This document shows positions 10,772-21,320 of a stretch of 64,000 nt of DNA, piece after piece. The DNA is from Isoetes taiwanensis. Its lineage: Eukaryota; Streptophyta; Lycopodiopsida; Isoetales; Isoetaceae. The position numbers and the translations under genes were made by a program. The stretch is taken from assembly GCA_021234155.1 (NCBI GenBank), contig JAJEKV010000128.1:25760-89759 (forward strand), written 5' to 3'. Every line of letters begins with the position of its first letter. Positions within the stretch are counted from its first letter, which is position 1. Below the pieces are notes generated by a model. That model had not been told where the DNA came from and did not search any database. It saw only the letters and a program-made list of their open reading frames with translations.

Positions 10772-11013
10772 GACGCGCAGTGCGCGTCAGGAAAAATAAC
10801 CACATGAGAAAAAAAAAAAAATGAAGCTACTCAGACGCGCAGTGCGCGTGGAGAAAAATAACATACGAGGAAAATGATGCTACTTCAGACGCGCATTGCG
10901 CGTGGAGAGTGAAGAAAAAATACTTCAGACGCGCATTGCGCGTGAAGAGTGAAGAAAAATAAACATATTTTTCTATAAGAAGTTCAAATTTATTCAGAAG
11001 CGCAGTGCGCGTC
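10772..11013. repeat. Five-copy palindrome array with shared flanks
   Basis: Copies at 10772, 10834, 10888, 10928 and 10997 are preceded by a CTACTTCA-like word and most are followed by GAGAAAAATAA-like AT-rich spacer, giving an irregular tandem array of 40-69-bp units. This is the densest cluster in the element. Confidence 0.8.
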
Positions 11014-11049
11014 AGGCACAATAAACATGTTAAATAGACAGCATAATGT

Positions 11050-11067
11050 CTAAACCCTAAACCCTAA
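11050..11067. promoter_or_regulatory. Telo-box-like motif
   Basis: CTAAACCCTAAACCCTAA, two and a half plant telomere units. Short copies act as telo-boxes in plant promoters and leaders, so this could mark a promoter for minus-strand transcription. It is far too short to be a telomere tract. Confidence 0.4.
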
Positions 11068-11389
11068 TGATCATAGCTAAACTTGCCCTCTAGACTGCTC
11101 TTAATTGAACAAATCGAATGCTTCAGTGCTTGAAGATTAAACTAGATCTACTTTGAAGCTGCAACACATGAAAGAACTAACCTTGCTTTGTACATAGTAA
11201 AAGAAGTGAATAGAACACGCTCTGCAGAAAGAACGAAACAAAAAAACAGATCAGTGCTTGAATCAGTGTTAGAAATTACAAAAGATCAGTGTTTGAATCA
11301 AATACTGCTCAGAGAACTTCAAAATAACTCAGTAGAACTCAAACTTACGAGAGTATAACACAGAAAATAACTTTGAACTAAAATAACAC

Positions 11390-11770
11390 AGAAAATAACT
11401 TAAAACTTAAAAGAGAAGCAGTAAGCGGAAGCGGAACCTAAAACTTTAAAGAGAAGTCAGAAGCGGAAGCGGAACCTAAAACTTAAGAGAGAAGCAATGG
11501 AACTAAGAAACCTAAAGCAAACTAAGAAACCTAAAGCAAAGTAAGAAACCTAAGAAACCTAAGAAGCCAAAGCAAACCTTGAAAACCTTGAAAACTCGCA
11601 GAAATCGGAATCGGTCGGAACGAACTCGCAGAAATGAACTCGCAGAAACGCAGAAACGCAGAATGAACTCGGCCGGAAGCGCAGAATGAACTCGCAGATG
11701 GTAGCGGATGATCTCTCAGATGGTAGCGGATGAACTCCCAGATGATCAGCGCCGGATTAGAAGTAGCGGA
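11390..11770. repeat. Low-complexity purine-rich repeats
   Basis: Degenerate tandem words: AGAAGCGGAACCTAAAACTT, then AGAAACCTAAAGCAAACTA, then GAACTCGCAGAAA and CAGATGGTAGCGGATGA, each two to four times. No open frame or RNA signature. It lies in the large intron of the plus gene, or upstream of the minus-strand exon at 10725. Confidence 0.6.
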
Positions 11771-14700
11771 TCGTGAAAATGAGAGAATGCGGGAATGAAG
11801 AAAATAGAAAACTAAAACGAATTTGCATGTCCTTTTGAATCATAAATGTGGGTCTTTTCGTATCCAACTAAATTTAATGTCTGAACTTAATGTCTAGCTT
11901 TAATGTGGAACTTTCCCTTTAATTTCTGGGACTTTATATTACAACATAATGTTGGAACTTAATGTTCGAACTTAATACATGAACTTAATATTATTACTAC
12001 ATTATTTATCTTACTAGGCCATTCTCTTACTATTTTGATTAGAGCTTTAATATAATAGTTATCCTTGTCACTTTTGCTTAGATTCAAATCATGTATGGCT
12101 TGTATTATAGTTAATGTTACTACTTTAACTAAAGCTTTATATTGTAGCTTAATATTTTACTAGAGATGGAAATATTTATAGGTTATGTTTGCATCTACAT
12201 TCTTTTTGCTTACTAACTAGAACTCTTGTCTAGGTCAATGTCAAGGAAGCTGGTGAACAAAAGGATGATGACAAAGGAAAGGAGATTGTATTGCATACAA
12301 GGGTGGATTGGAAAAATAAGAAAGTGAAAATTATGCATCAATGCAACAAGGAGGTGGTAGGAGAAGGTGTCATTGTTTTAGCAGATCCTATCCAAGCAGT
12401 TAATGATGAACGATTGGGAGATGATAGACTAGGTGTGGCAATCTCAAAACTGGAAGATAAATGGAAGGAAAAAGGGACTGGTAAAGAGGACTGCATTGCT
12501 TGTGTGAAGCAAATAGAGATTACAACCATTATGGCATGGCCTATAGGTAGCATTCTATTGATGGGGAACTATAAGTTTTCAGAGACAAAACATGTTGAGC
12601 AAAATGGTACAAATTGCCCTTTATCTGTAGAACCATTAGCAATGAGAACCACACAATGTAGCAAAAGGCAACCCCCAAATAGGAAATTTTATCCTAGTAA
12701 GAGATGTAAGGCAGATCATGAATGCTCTCCTGATGCTATGATGAAGGTTAGAGGCATGGAGTGTTGTTGGCACAATTGTGTGCAACTTTTCAAAGTACAT
12801 GAATTGGTGGAAGCAAGAGGTACATTTCAGGAACAGAAAGGTGATATTAGGAGGACTTTCATGTATTCTATTTTTGAGCTTGCAATTCCAGATGAAAGAT
12901 AAAAAATGAAAAGATATCCATTACATGGCAAATGGATATGTCAAAGATCCTGGATGGCTATACATGGAATCCCAGACTCGTCTTGGCATAACTGGCTACA
13001 GGGCTACAAAAATGGTAGAAGGATTGCATTACATGGGAATACTGGTTTGGTGAGACCACAATCCAAGACTGTAGCTGCAAAGGAAATATTTGAGAAATAT
13101 GTGGAGTTCAATGCAGAAAATATGCCACATAAAAGTAAGAAGGATGCAGAAGGTAAAGTGGTCGTCGAGAAAAGATTGCCAGCTCATTGTACTCAGTTGA
13201 GCATATTAGAAGAAGTGAATGCCATGCTTCGAGAACTTGGAGTGGCTTCTATATGTCAGTCTACCTTTAGTAGGCTGTGGACAAAACACTTCAAGCATGT
13301 TACCATTTCAAAAACCAATAACTTTGCAAAGTGCAACATATGTGCCGAGTTAAAGGAAAGGCTAGACAGGACCAAGCTGCCTAGTGCAAGAGCTAAAGTG
13401 AGGGAGGAAATGGCGGATCATATGACTGACCAACTTTCATGTAGATCTGCTTATTGGATGTGGAGGACATTATCAGCTTTGGAACCTAGTGAATATCTTT
13501 GTATTATACATGATAAGATGGACCAACAGAAGACTTGCCTTCCTCAATTCTCTTATATTCCAAAGTCATGTGGAAGAGCATACCCGTTGCAGATCTCTTT
13601 GACTGGGGCAATTCTGCATTCACAACCTATAATATACTACGGGCATTTCAGTCTACAATTATGGAGTGATGGCCCAGATTTTCATGTTTGCAGTGTGATG
13701 AGGTGCTTGAGAAATTATGAACGTGGCTACAATGGCGATCTTGAAAGCATACGAGCTAGTTAACCACTCTTCAATGCATTGTTGGATGAGGACCCCAATA
13801 ATATTGAAAAGGTTACTAAAGCAAGGTTCAGAAGGTCGATGTGTAATGAACACCAAGCCAAAGCCTCAAGTTCACAATCAAAACCAAGGGATCTACCAAG
13901 AAAGTTTATGTTGCAGCTTGATAATTGTGCTGGTCAGAACAAAAACAGATGGATGTTCGCATTTCTGTCTTATTTGACTGCTGTGGGTGTCTTTGAAAGA
14001 GTGAATTTGGGATTTCGATGATGGGCACACACACCCATGAGGATGTTGATGCAGTGTTTGGGAAGTATAGTGTTGCTTTGAAGTCGCAGACTGTCACCAA
14101 TATGCCTAGGTTAATGGAGATATATGCTGGATGCACAACTCCAGCTCCTACAGGATTGCTCATAGATGAGGTACCTGATTGGAAGGGTTTTGTGGAAGGA
14201 CATTTAGCTGATTTAGAAGGACACTCAGTCCCTCTACAATTCACATTCTGGGTATGGGATGGGATTCGAATAATGCAATGGAAAAGGAGGCAGTCAGAGG
14301 ACGTATGGAAGCCAGAGGAGGGTATAGAATTGTGGCTCCGGGATGAAAATAACATGCCTAAAATACCCAAGGGCCAACCAAAAGTGCTGAGACCTTACTC
14401 TGAAGTAGATAACTTGAAAATAACAAGAGAGGGCATTTGGGATTACATTAAACATTGGAAACAATCTTCTGATGATACCAACAATGCACTAGTCAAGTAT
14501 TGGGAGAAAGTGCATGGTTTGATTGGGGAAATTGACACTACATCAACCGAGCTAAAAGATGAATGGTTACCTAAAAGTAGGTGGAGGAAATTGGCAGGAG
14601 CTAAGGAAACAGATAATGATGTTACTAGCATTCGCAAGTCCACTGGTCCTCCTAGTGCTGAGGAACACTATGTTGGCCCTAGGAAAGGAAGGCCAAAATA

Positions 14701-15348
14701 TTACAAAATGCCTAACTTTGATCCATTGATTGATGTGAAATCCGGCCAATTTGTTCTCGTATTGCCTCACGATAGGGAGACCTATCCCGTATGGATGGGT
14801 TTCACTCTCTCTGATGTTTGTAATGAAAAGGGAGACCAGAACTTCAAGAAGGTGCGTGTGGCATGGTGGGTACCTTTGCATCAATGTGACAATGTGAGTG
14901 ATAAAGAAAGATACTTGGATTGCTGGGTAAAAAAATGGAGAAAACATCCTCAAGAGAAAGGTCAGTGGCTTGATGTCGAAACGATATTGTTTTCATGGAA
15001 TGCACGTGTAAAGCCAACCCTGAAATCCAGAGTTATAATACCTGTAGCCACTGTTGAGAAGGTTAAAGAGACTTTAGCTAAGCCCATGATACAAGAGGAA
15101 GTGGCAGAGGAAATCGATTGAGTGTACTGCCTTGATGTCAATACACCACAGATAATTCATGTTGTATCTTTTACAATTCATTATGTTACTTTATGAAATG
15201 TGCTATTGTGATCTTTTATAAAACGTTGTACCTATTTGTGATTTATGAAGTTTTGATACTCTTTTGTATTTGCATTATTTGCTATACGAAATATTGAGTT
15301 GTACTCTTTTATTTTAAAAGTTCAATGTTATAATTTTTCCCAAAATTA

Positions 15349-15371
15349 ACGCATAATCCCAAAATAAATGA
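15349..15371 (-). repeat. Right terminal inverted repeat
   Basis: Exact reverse complement of 3938-3960. It lies 228 bp after the stop codon of the transposase gene, in AT-rich sequence. No direct duplication of flanking bases is visible next to it. Confidence 0.75.
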
Positions 15372-15911
15372 TTTGCATAATATAGAAAGACATAGTAATG
15401 TGTTTGCAGAAGTCTCTCATTGGTCTTCATGCACCTTTCTTGCTTTGTATTCTGGTGCATATACATGGTATAATCGAGATGCCACGCTTGATGCCGCAAA
15501 AGCTAATATTTGATACTTTTATAGAAACCGATGAAATATCCTTCTCATTGGAGGATCATTACAAAGAAGAGATATGCTGGGCCGGGAAAAGTAGATGGTT
15601 GGGAGTAACTGTTGGGGTTTTTTTGGTGAGAAGGACAAGATGCACGCATTTAACCCCAGCATTAAAGAAAACGTTAGCTTCAAGACATTACGTTCTTCAG
15701 AGAAGCGAAATGCGAAACAAATATCCGTGGAGAAATAGCCACAACTAGGTCTGCCTGTTACAATAGTAAGCACCGCCAGAGCAGCTCATTTTTAACTCTC
15801 AGAATCACCAAATAAATACCCTAGAGATGATCCTCCACCAGGTGCAGAATGTACTTTCGTTGCTGGACGATCCTACAGAAGAAATATAGCAGATTCGCAT
15901 TAAGAGAAAAC
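15372..15911. other. Spacer between element and right direct repeat
   Basis: No supported gene. An exon-like stretch just before 15911 reads PPGAECTFVAGRSYRRNIAD and runs toward the direct repeat, so the repeat may be part of a longer dead gene, but no family is recognised. Confidence 0.4.
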
Positions 15912-16927
15912 ACTGTTGCCACATGTTAATGGATCACAAACCTCATTTGTTGATGAAAATGCTTTGTCTTGGTATTGGCATGATTATGTTCTCAATCTTC
16001 AATGTTCCTTCTACGTGCGTCAGATATGGTGTGCAACTGCATTTAGCATAGCATGTCTACAGGTTGGTTGCCTGGATACAAGTATGCACCAAAGAACAAA
16101 TTCACATTTGATGGGAATGCTGTTCAGCTTGAGTAAAATGCCAGTGACTAACTCAGAAGAGGATCTTCTTAAGGTGAGCTTGCAACCTTCTTTCCCTGCT
16201 CATTTACATTTTCTCAAATAAGGCTTTGATTCTATGTATGCTATCTAAATGTATCCTGTTTTCAGATGGCTCTCTGAAGTTGTATTGAGTTGAAAACAGT
16301 GACCTTGCACTATTAGAATATTTGATTCGGTCACAGCCCAGAACTAGCGATTGGCGTATGGAGGTTGCTCGCAAAGGCCTTCCAATTTTCGTGGCTGCAT
16401 AAAAATAGCAGCACAAATGCAAGTGAAGATGGCAGCATAAGATAACAAACCGTTTGCAAAAGGTAAATGAACATATTACAAGAGTGGAAAGTGCTTCTTC
16501 TCACGTGCTAATACATGCATAAATTTTGTATTTAAATCTCTCCAGTAGCAGATGAGAAGGAGAGACACCAGGACAGCATAGAAGCATATCTTAAACTCCG
16601 AAGCAAGACCCTTTAGTTTATGGCCTGTCATTGATCAGTTTGTAAACATTCTTTAGTTCACTTGGACATTGGACTATCTTGTTTCTCAGAGCTAAGATGC
16701 CAGAAAAGTATAAGCTTTATATCACTTTATCAAGGATCATGAATATTAATGTTTTATGAACATATGGGATCTTGTCCATATCTGTCCTTGCATAATTTCC
16801 TCCATTATTGATACATATTGATGATAAAATATTCATTTGCACTAGCTTCCAGCACGCTTTCTAAATATTTATTGTTGCCTTATGCGTTAAAGTCAAAACA
16901 GAACAGCATGTCTGACTTTCATACATC
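15912..16927. repeat. Right copy of the ~1-kb direct repeat
   Basis: Same orientation as 1537-2548 and nearly identical, including the LPGYKYAPKNKF stretch, the stop after VQLE and the CACGTGCTAATACATG stretch. The unit is therefore a local duplication or an ancestral repeat pair into which the 11.4-kb element was placed. Confidence 0.85.
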
Positions 16928-18468
16928 CGGTAGAATGCAGTATGGTCCATGACTCTATTCCAGAGATTATTAGTCCCAGATTTGCTAGATTTTGGGTATG
17001 AAGTGGAGCTGGTGTTTATGAGTTTGAAAATATTGGGTCATGGCCGTTTTGGACAATGGATCAGAGGCTAGCATAGGCGGAAGTTTACAATGGATTGTTC
17101 ACATGCCCCATGCCCCAGAGAAACGAGCACCTTCAGATCAGCATTCTGGTAGTATTTTATTGCAGCGGCAGCATGAGAAGTGGGGAGTGCAGGAGATGTT
17201 CCAGTTTCTAAATCTGCATATATACATTTCCCTGGTATTTGCCGCTCACGAGCCGTTTGAGATTCGATCCTGAAAGAAATCTTATATTCCTTTGTCTCAA
17301 GGCTATATTAGTCAAAGCAGCTTCTGATAATACTGGCGATGCTGGATGACAAATGGTTCTATGCCGTAAACGAATTATGGATGCCAGCAGAGAAAAGCTA
17401 CAAAAACTCCATCTATTGGTCACCAACCACTCTTTCAAGCAAAGAGGCTCCGCACCATGAATATTCCAAAAGCATTAAGTTATTTATACTCTAAATTATC
17501 CATGGCATCTATTGTTTTTCAGTGCATTTAATTTCGTTTTTTCCATGTATTATAGCGTCACATTCAAGTTTTATTCCCCACCATTGATATGGCGAATATT
17601 CCCAGTATTGTGCCAGATCAATGGCCATTAGAATTTTGAGCGAAAAAATGCATGCCACTGTCAATGGTGTAGAACGAACCTATGGTTGAAGCAAATCAAA
17701 TCTGAAAGAAGGAAAATAAAAAAACCACTGGTGCACATGAATTTGCCAGACTCATCTTCACATAGGATGCAGCTATGGCATGTAATCTAAGCTCCGGCTT
17801 TGATTTCTTTGAGAAGATCAGCTCTTTCCTTGATCTATTATACAACTGAAAACCCTTATATTGCTCTAACAGGGAGCAAACAACACAGGTTCGGGAAAAC
17901 GAATATAGTAGCCATAATATAACAATACCATAATACTTGGAACGGTGCATTGTCATTTATCACACCTGCAATAAAAAAGTGCGAGATGCTCAACCTGTTC
18001 CACGACTCTTCTAGAAATTTCTATATGCCTACCTATTCTTGCTTGCCACTTATCTCTTCATAACATTTAATGACCGTAATTTTGAAGCCGACCTCCATCT
18101 CAGAGGAAAACTCGATCGTATCATTGCTGTTCAAATCAAGCATGACCGAAGTTCTCCAAATTCAATTCCGGTGGAATGCTTGCTTAAAAAATTTACACTC
18201 GGAGAAACTGATTGCATGTTTGCGAGAAGCCAATTTGGCCTAATATCCTCGAAAAGGAGAAACCCAAGGTTTTGTAGCAGAATCAGCTCATCCGGACGAA
18301 GCCGGAAAATGAATTGTCGCTTTAAAATAAGCTCTTGCATTCGAAAGTCGGGCTACGTTGATGTTGTTTGTGCTTAGATTCGATATTCAAGAGAAGTAAT
18401 ATTCCAATTTTTGACGAAATGTTCCTACAAAGAAATGACCGACCTCGCATAAACAAAAAAGAAACCAA
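16928..18468. other. Intergenic, unidentified gene remnants possible
   Basis: Around 16980-17060 one frame reads GVYEFENIGSWPFW, which looks protein-like but is bounded by stops. Open frames at 17208-17438 and 17696-17956 (minus) and 18039-18377 (plus, 112 codons) have no recognisable motif. Confidence 0.35.
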
Positions 18469-18530
18469 AGGGCTGGAGGATTTGAACCTCCAGGCCGGAC
18501 GGCCTCACCTGAGCCCATATCGACCGCCCT
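18469..18530 (-). repeat. tRNA-like / SINE-head-like sequence
   Basis: On the minus strand AGGGCGG...CCAGCCCT can pair as an acceptor-like stem. A T-arm-like hairpin with GGTTCAAATCC, a good pol III B box, lies just inside, followed by a T run. An A-box-like TGGGCTCAGGTG lies about 30 bases upstream. At 62 bases it is too short, and lacks a clear D arm, for a functional tRNA. A SINE head or decayed tRNA is more likely. Confidence 0.4.
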
Positions 18531-19170
18531 AACAAAGCAGAAATGACAAGTGGGTAGTCTCCAACATGCCGGGGCTGCACGCCTACCTCCCCACGTGCCT
18601 CCCTCCTCAGACACACACCTGTGGCAACATTCAAATGCCTCGCTGCCTTCCAAATTGGGGTTCCCCGAATTCAACCCTTGCAACAAAGGCCCATGCAAAA
18701 ATCGAGCTGCGACCACCCAAAATAGCATGAAACACCAAGCCTCTCACATGGCAAATTATACCCTTTTCAATACAATACTATACGGAAATCATAGTCCAAA
18801 CCACTGCCTGAAAACCCTCCCCAACCCCAAAACGAAAATAGCATACTATATCCATGGCATCTATTGATCCACACTGGGTCAAACTGTATCAAGATTGGTT
18901 GACGAAACAAATTGTTGTTGTTTCTATCTTAACCTAAAACCAACGTGGATTCTTTTTCGGTGCACAGAACTTGGAGGCAGGAATAGAAGCTACCAATCTC
19001 AGGGCAGCTGATTGCGACATGTCAAGGGGACGGTGCAGGAAAATAGGGGGATTTTGGAAGTGGCACAAGCAGGCAATAAGGCGGATTCGTGAGTAGGGTT
19101 TGACAATTTTTTTGGACAAAAGCATTGTGAAACTATTTCAGTTGCAGAGGAAACGGGAGGATTGGTGACC
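18531..19170. other. Intergenic
   Basis: No gene, RNA or repeat end that I can support. This is where the unrecognised end of the second transposon copy would be expected, but no inverted-repeat partner is visible because its other side is truncated. Confidence 0.4.
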
Positions 19171-19672
19171 TTATGTTGAATGTAGCTGGATAAATTTTAC
19201 AAGTATATCAGCATATCCGGAATTTTTTGGATCATAAGATGGTGGATTCAGGGCCTGCGTTTGATTATAGAAGCATTTGAGAGCATTATCATCCACTATG
19301 ATTATATCATCCTTATTCTTGATACCAAGTTCGTCCATCATGTTACTCAAGTGTTTGATGAAGATAGGCTTGCCTGTTGGATCCTTGGGATTAGTGACAC
19401 ATTTGTGCTGATCCCAAAAGGTCAACCAATGTCTACGCATTTCCCCCAGTGCCTCCAAAGTATCCTTGATGTTCCTTAGTTTCATGGATGACCAAATACC
19501 AACTCGAAATAACCTAAATGCCTCATCTAGCATCTCCTTCAAGTACGACTGCAGATAGATCCACGTGGTGTTTGATTCTATTGGTGCCGATGAAACTGAT
19601 CTCTAGCCACTTTATTTTTTGGAAAAGTCTTACAAAAGAGTCCGTTTAGGTCGAACACCACAACTTTCTTAG
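19171..19672 (-). pseudogene. Decayed FCP1-like HAD domain
   Basis: Reads CVSKKVVVFDLNGLFCKTF, then after a frameshift near 19590 NTTWIYLQSYLKEMLDEAF, GIWSSMKLRNIKDTL, KPIFIKHLSNMM and IIIVDDNALKCF. All HAD signature regions seen in exon 5 of the first copy are present, including the same DLNG variant of motif I. The frameshift and the loss of downstream coding make it a pseudogene. Confidence 0.75.
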
Positions 19673-19743
19673 AAACGCAAGGCAAGCCGAAACATCAAAC
19701 ATGTATCTGGTCAGCAAGATATGATCACACAAACAATATAAAT

Positions 19744-19880
19744 GCGCCAGACGTGATTTGAGTTAGGCTTAACCAAATCGCGCTCGGCATGATTTAGTGT
19801 GACCAAGAAATATAATCAAAGCACGCTTGGCGCGATTTAATTCAAAGCAAAAATAAATTAAATCACGCATGGCGCGATTT
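19744..19880. repeat. Four copies of a different intronic palindrome
   Basis: Copies at 19744-19759 (partial), 19775-19795 (inverted), 19818-19838 and 19860-19880, consensus about AAATCACGC-N-TGGCGCGATTT. They occupy the position between HAD and acidic exons where the first element carries CACGCGCANTGCGCGTG at 5070. The sequence differs but keeps the GCGCG-type core and near-palindromic design. Confidence 0.75.
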
Positions 19881-20283
19881 CATTCGCAAGGCCATATCTA
19901 TCATCTTCAGTTTCACTGTCATCGTCGGCGTCATTCTCCCCTTCGCCACCCTTAATCTTCGTGCTCTTCTGACTGTTAGAATTGTTATTTTCTATTAGTT
20001 CCTCTACATCCTTCACAACTGATATTATTTTAGTATTGATTTGGCAAACCTGTGAATCACTAGAGTCTCTTGGGTTATCAATGGCCCCTTCACTCTCGGT
20101 TGCCTTATCAATTAGATCCTTGTTAACCTGTGAATGTATTTTATTGTTGCTTGAATCACCCGCAAGGGAGGCAAGGATATTCCCTATGTTCGCCTTCATC
20201 ATATTACTTTGAGCAGCCCGTTTAGCAGCCACTTGGTCATTCCTTATCAGGTTGTGGATTATTAGTTCCCTCACCAAAACCAT
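19858..20283 (-). pseudogene. Acidic exon remnant of the second copy
   Basis: 141 codons rich in Asn, Ser, Asp and Glu (GGEGENDADDDSETEDD), positionally equal to the acidic tail of exon 4 in the first copy. Upstream bases 20284-20339 continue as SSAIKSLVDLSNSKMDDG, up to the hAT insertion. The 3' end overlaps the last palindrome, so the true exon end is uncertain. Confidence 0.55.
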
Positions 20284-20339
20284 CGTCCATCTTTGAATTG
20301 GACAAGTCCACGAGGCTTTTGATTGCTGAAGATTTCAGG

Positions 20340-20915
20340 CAGGGAAAAAAATAGCGGCTAATATTAGCCAAATGGCGATTTTTTGGACATTTTTGGAAAA
20401 AGTACGGCTAAACTATAAAGGAGGAAATTTTTGGAAAAAAAGAAAAAAATCGCCAAAAATTTTCAAAGTCAACCTCCCTTACACCAAGGTTTAGCCAAAC
20501 ATAAGAAAGAAGGAGAGGAATTTTTTTTCCACTTTAGCCAAACGTTCGAAAGTTTCCTATGCATTTAGGGATAGATTAGCCATACTTTTTAATAGCTAAT
20601 GTAAAATATAGGATTATTCATGAGATTATGGAATAGAGGTTGCTAATACTATATTAGATGGATAGTTTTTTGTTCTCCAACTATTAAATTTCTATTATTA
20701 ATATGTTCGTACAGTAAAAAGTTTGGCATAGCATAAATGTTTGGCTAAAGTTAATATAAAGGTTCAAGTAAAAAAATAGCCAAACATTCAAAACTAGTAA
20801 AGGAAAATTATTCAACTTTAGCCAAACATTCGAAAGTTTTCCTATGTATTTTGGGTTAAATTAGCCAAACTTGTTCTAGCTAATCTAAAACATGACACTA
20901 GTAATTTTTTCCCTG
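20340..20915. mobile_element. Small non-autonomous hAT element
   Basis: Bounded by inverted CAGGGAAAAAA ends and by a perfect 8-bp target duplication ATTTCAGG (20332-20339 and 20916-20923). CAGGG ends and 8-bp duplications are hallmarks of the hAT superfamily. At 576 bp it has no transposase. Internal sequence repeats TTTAGCCAAACATTCGAAAG-like words several times, probably subterminal binding sites. Removing it rejoins the conserved exon in frame (SPKGPYGNLKSSAIKS). Confidence 0.85.
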
Positions 20916-20923
20916 ATTTCAGG

Positions 20924-21320
20924 TTGCCATAAGGGCCTTTAGGAGATTTGGCAAGTACATGCATGAGGAAAGGTTCAAAAAAGCCTTTGGCCTGCTCATC
21001 ACTCACAAAGCAGTGACATCTTCTAACACCCATAAGAGCCTCTCGGGCAATATAACCTCCAACATGAAGCTCCAAGCACGTTGTGTCAATTGGAGCAAAT
21101 GCCTTGACGAGGTAAGCAGCCAAAGACAGGGGAAATCCATTTTTATTTAAGGGGCCCTTCTCCTTAGTTAGTAGCTCGTACTTGATTTCACCACTTAGGA
21201 GAGGGTCCCGATCCTCATCCTTTTCTGACTCATCTTCATGACCAGATCCTGTTCTGTATGAAAGAATATTGTTTTTAAGTCTGGATCATCTAGAAGAAAA
21301 CATTCCCATGCACTGCTGTT
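20924..21320 (-). pseudogene. Conserved exon-4 block of the second copy
   Basis: Reads AWECFLLDDPDLK, KYELLTKEKGPLNKNGFPLS, LVKAFAPIDTTCLELHVGGY and CHCFVSDEQAKGFFEPF, aligning residue by residue with LPWNCYLLDDPLLK, KYELATPGRGLLNKNGFSMN and the following part in the first copy. Frames are mostly kept but the hAT insertion and truncation make it dead. Confidence 0.7.

Larger units (their letters stand above)
5070..11013. repeat. Fifteen dispersed 17-bp palindromes in introns
   Basis: Consensus CACGCGCANTGCGCGTG, a palindrome apart from its centre. Copies lie at 5070-5086, 6162-6178 (flanks extend the palindrome to about 31 bp), 6211-6227, 7329-7345, 7368-7384, 7406-7422, 7458-7474, 8706-8722 (degenerate), 8746-8762, 10362-10378, 10772-10788, 10834-10850, 10888-10904, 10928-10944 and 10997-11013. 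None lies in an inferred exon, and I noticed none elsewhere in the window. They are likely sites for an element-encoded protein, or RNA hairpins; which one is unknown. Confidence 0.9.
9868..15121 (+). pseudogene. DDE-type transposase gene (DUF8039-like plus DUF7869-like), lightly broken
   Basis: Exon 9868-10161 ends AAAAAG|GTTAGT and joins in phase 0 to 12234 after CTTGTCTAG. Exon 12234-15121 is open apart from a TAA at 12900-12902, a TAA at 13761-13763 and a 2-nt shift at an ACACAC run near 14024. Correcting only these gives 1,060 codons. Features in order are HGVPLGPDFCK and VGTFVAWPKKRL (DUF8039-like), a Cys/His cluster KRCKADHEC...CCWHNC, CNICAELK, IIHDKMDQQKT, LQLDNCAGQNKNRW and HTHEDVDAVFG. 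The last three carry acidic residues in the order expected for an RNase H-like D-D-E/D core of DUF7869 proteins. Probable transposase of the element; now unlikely to make a full protein. Confidence 0.7.
3938..15371. mobile_element. Large two-gene DNA transposon (candidate new family)
   Basis: An 11,434-bp unit bounded by a perfect 23-bp inverted repeat. The inverted repeat lies 440 bp beyond the stop of the minus-strand gene and 228 bp beyond the stop of the plus-strand gene, as expected for a terminal inverted repeat. Between the ends lie two divergent genes. The minus one (4400-9412) encodes a ~1,276-residue DGQH/HAD protein. The plus one (9868-15121) encodes a DUF8039-like plus DUF7869-like DDE protein. 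A family of 17-bp palindromes sits in the introns. No target-site duplication is visible at the ends, so the exact termini could lie a few bases outside the 23-bp match. Both genes have few lesions, suggesting recent loss of activity. A diverged relative is at 19171-21340. Confidence 0.7.

Noticed and set aside
5070-11013. Palindromes as a CRISPR array
   Set aside because: Spacing is irregular, copies are spread through introns over 6 kb, and the surrounding genes are eukaryotic with spliceosomal introns.
11050-11067. Interstitial telomere
   Set aside because: Only two and a half repeat units; a telo-box is the more likely reading.
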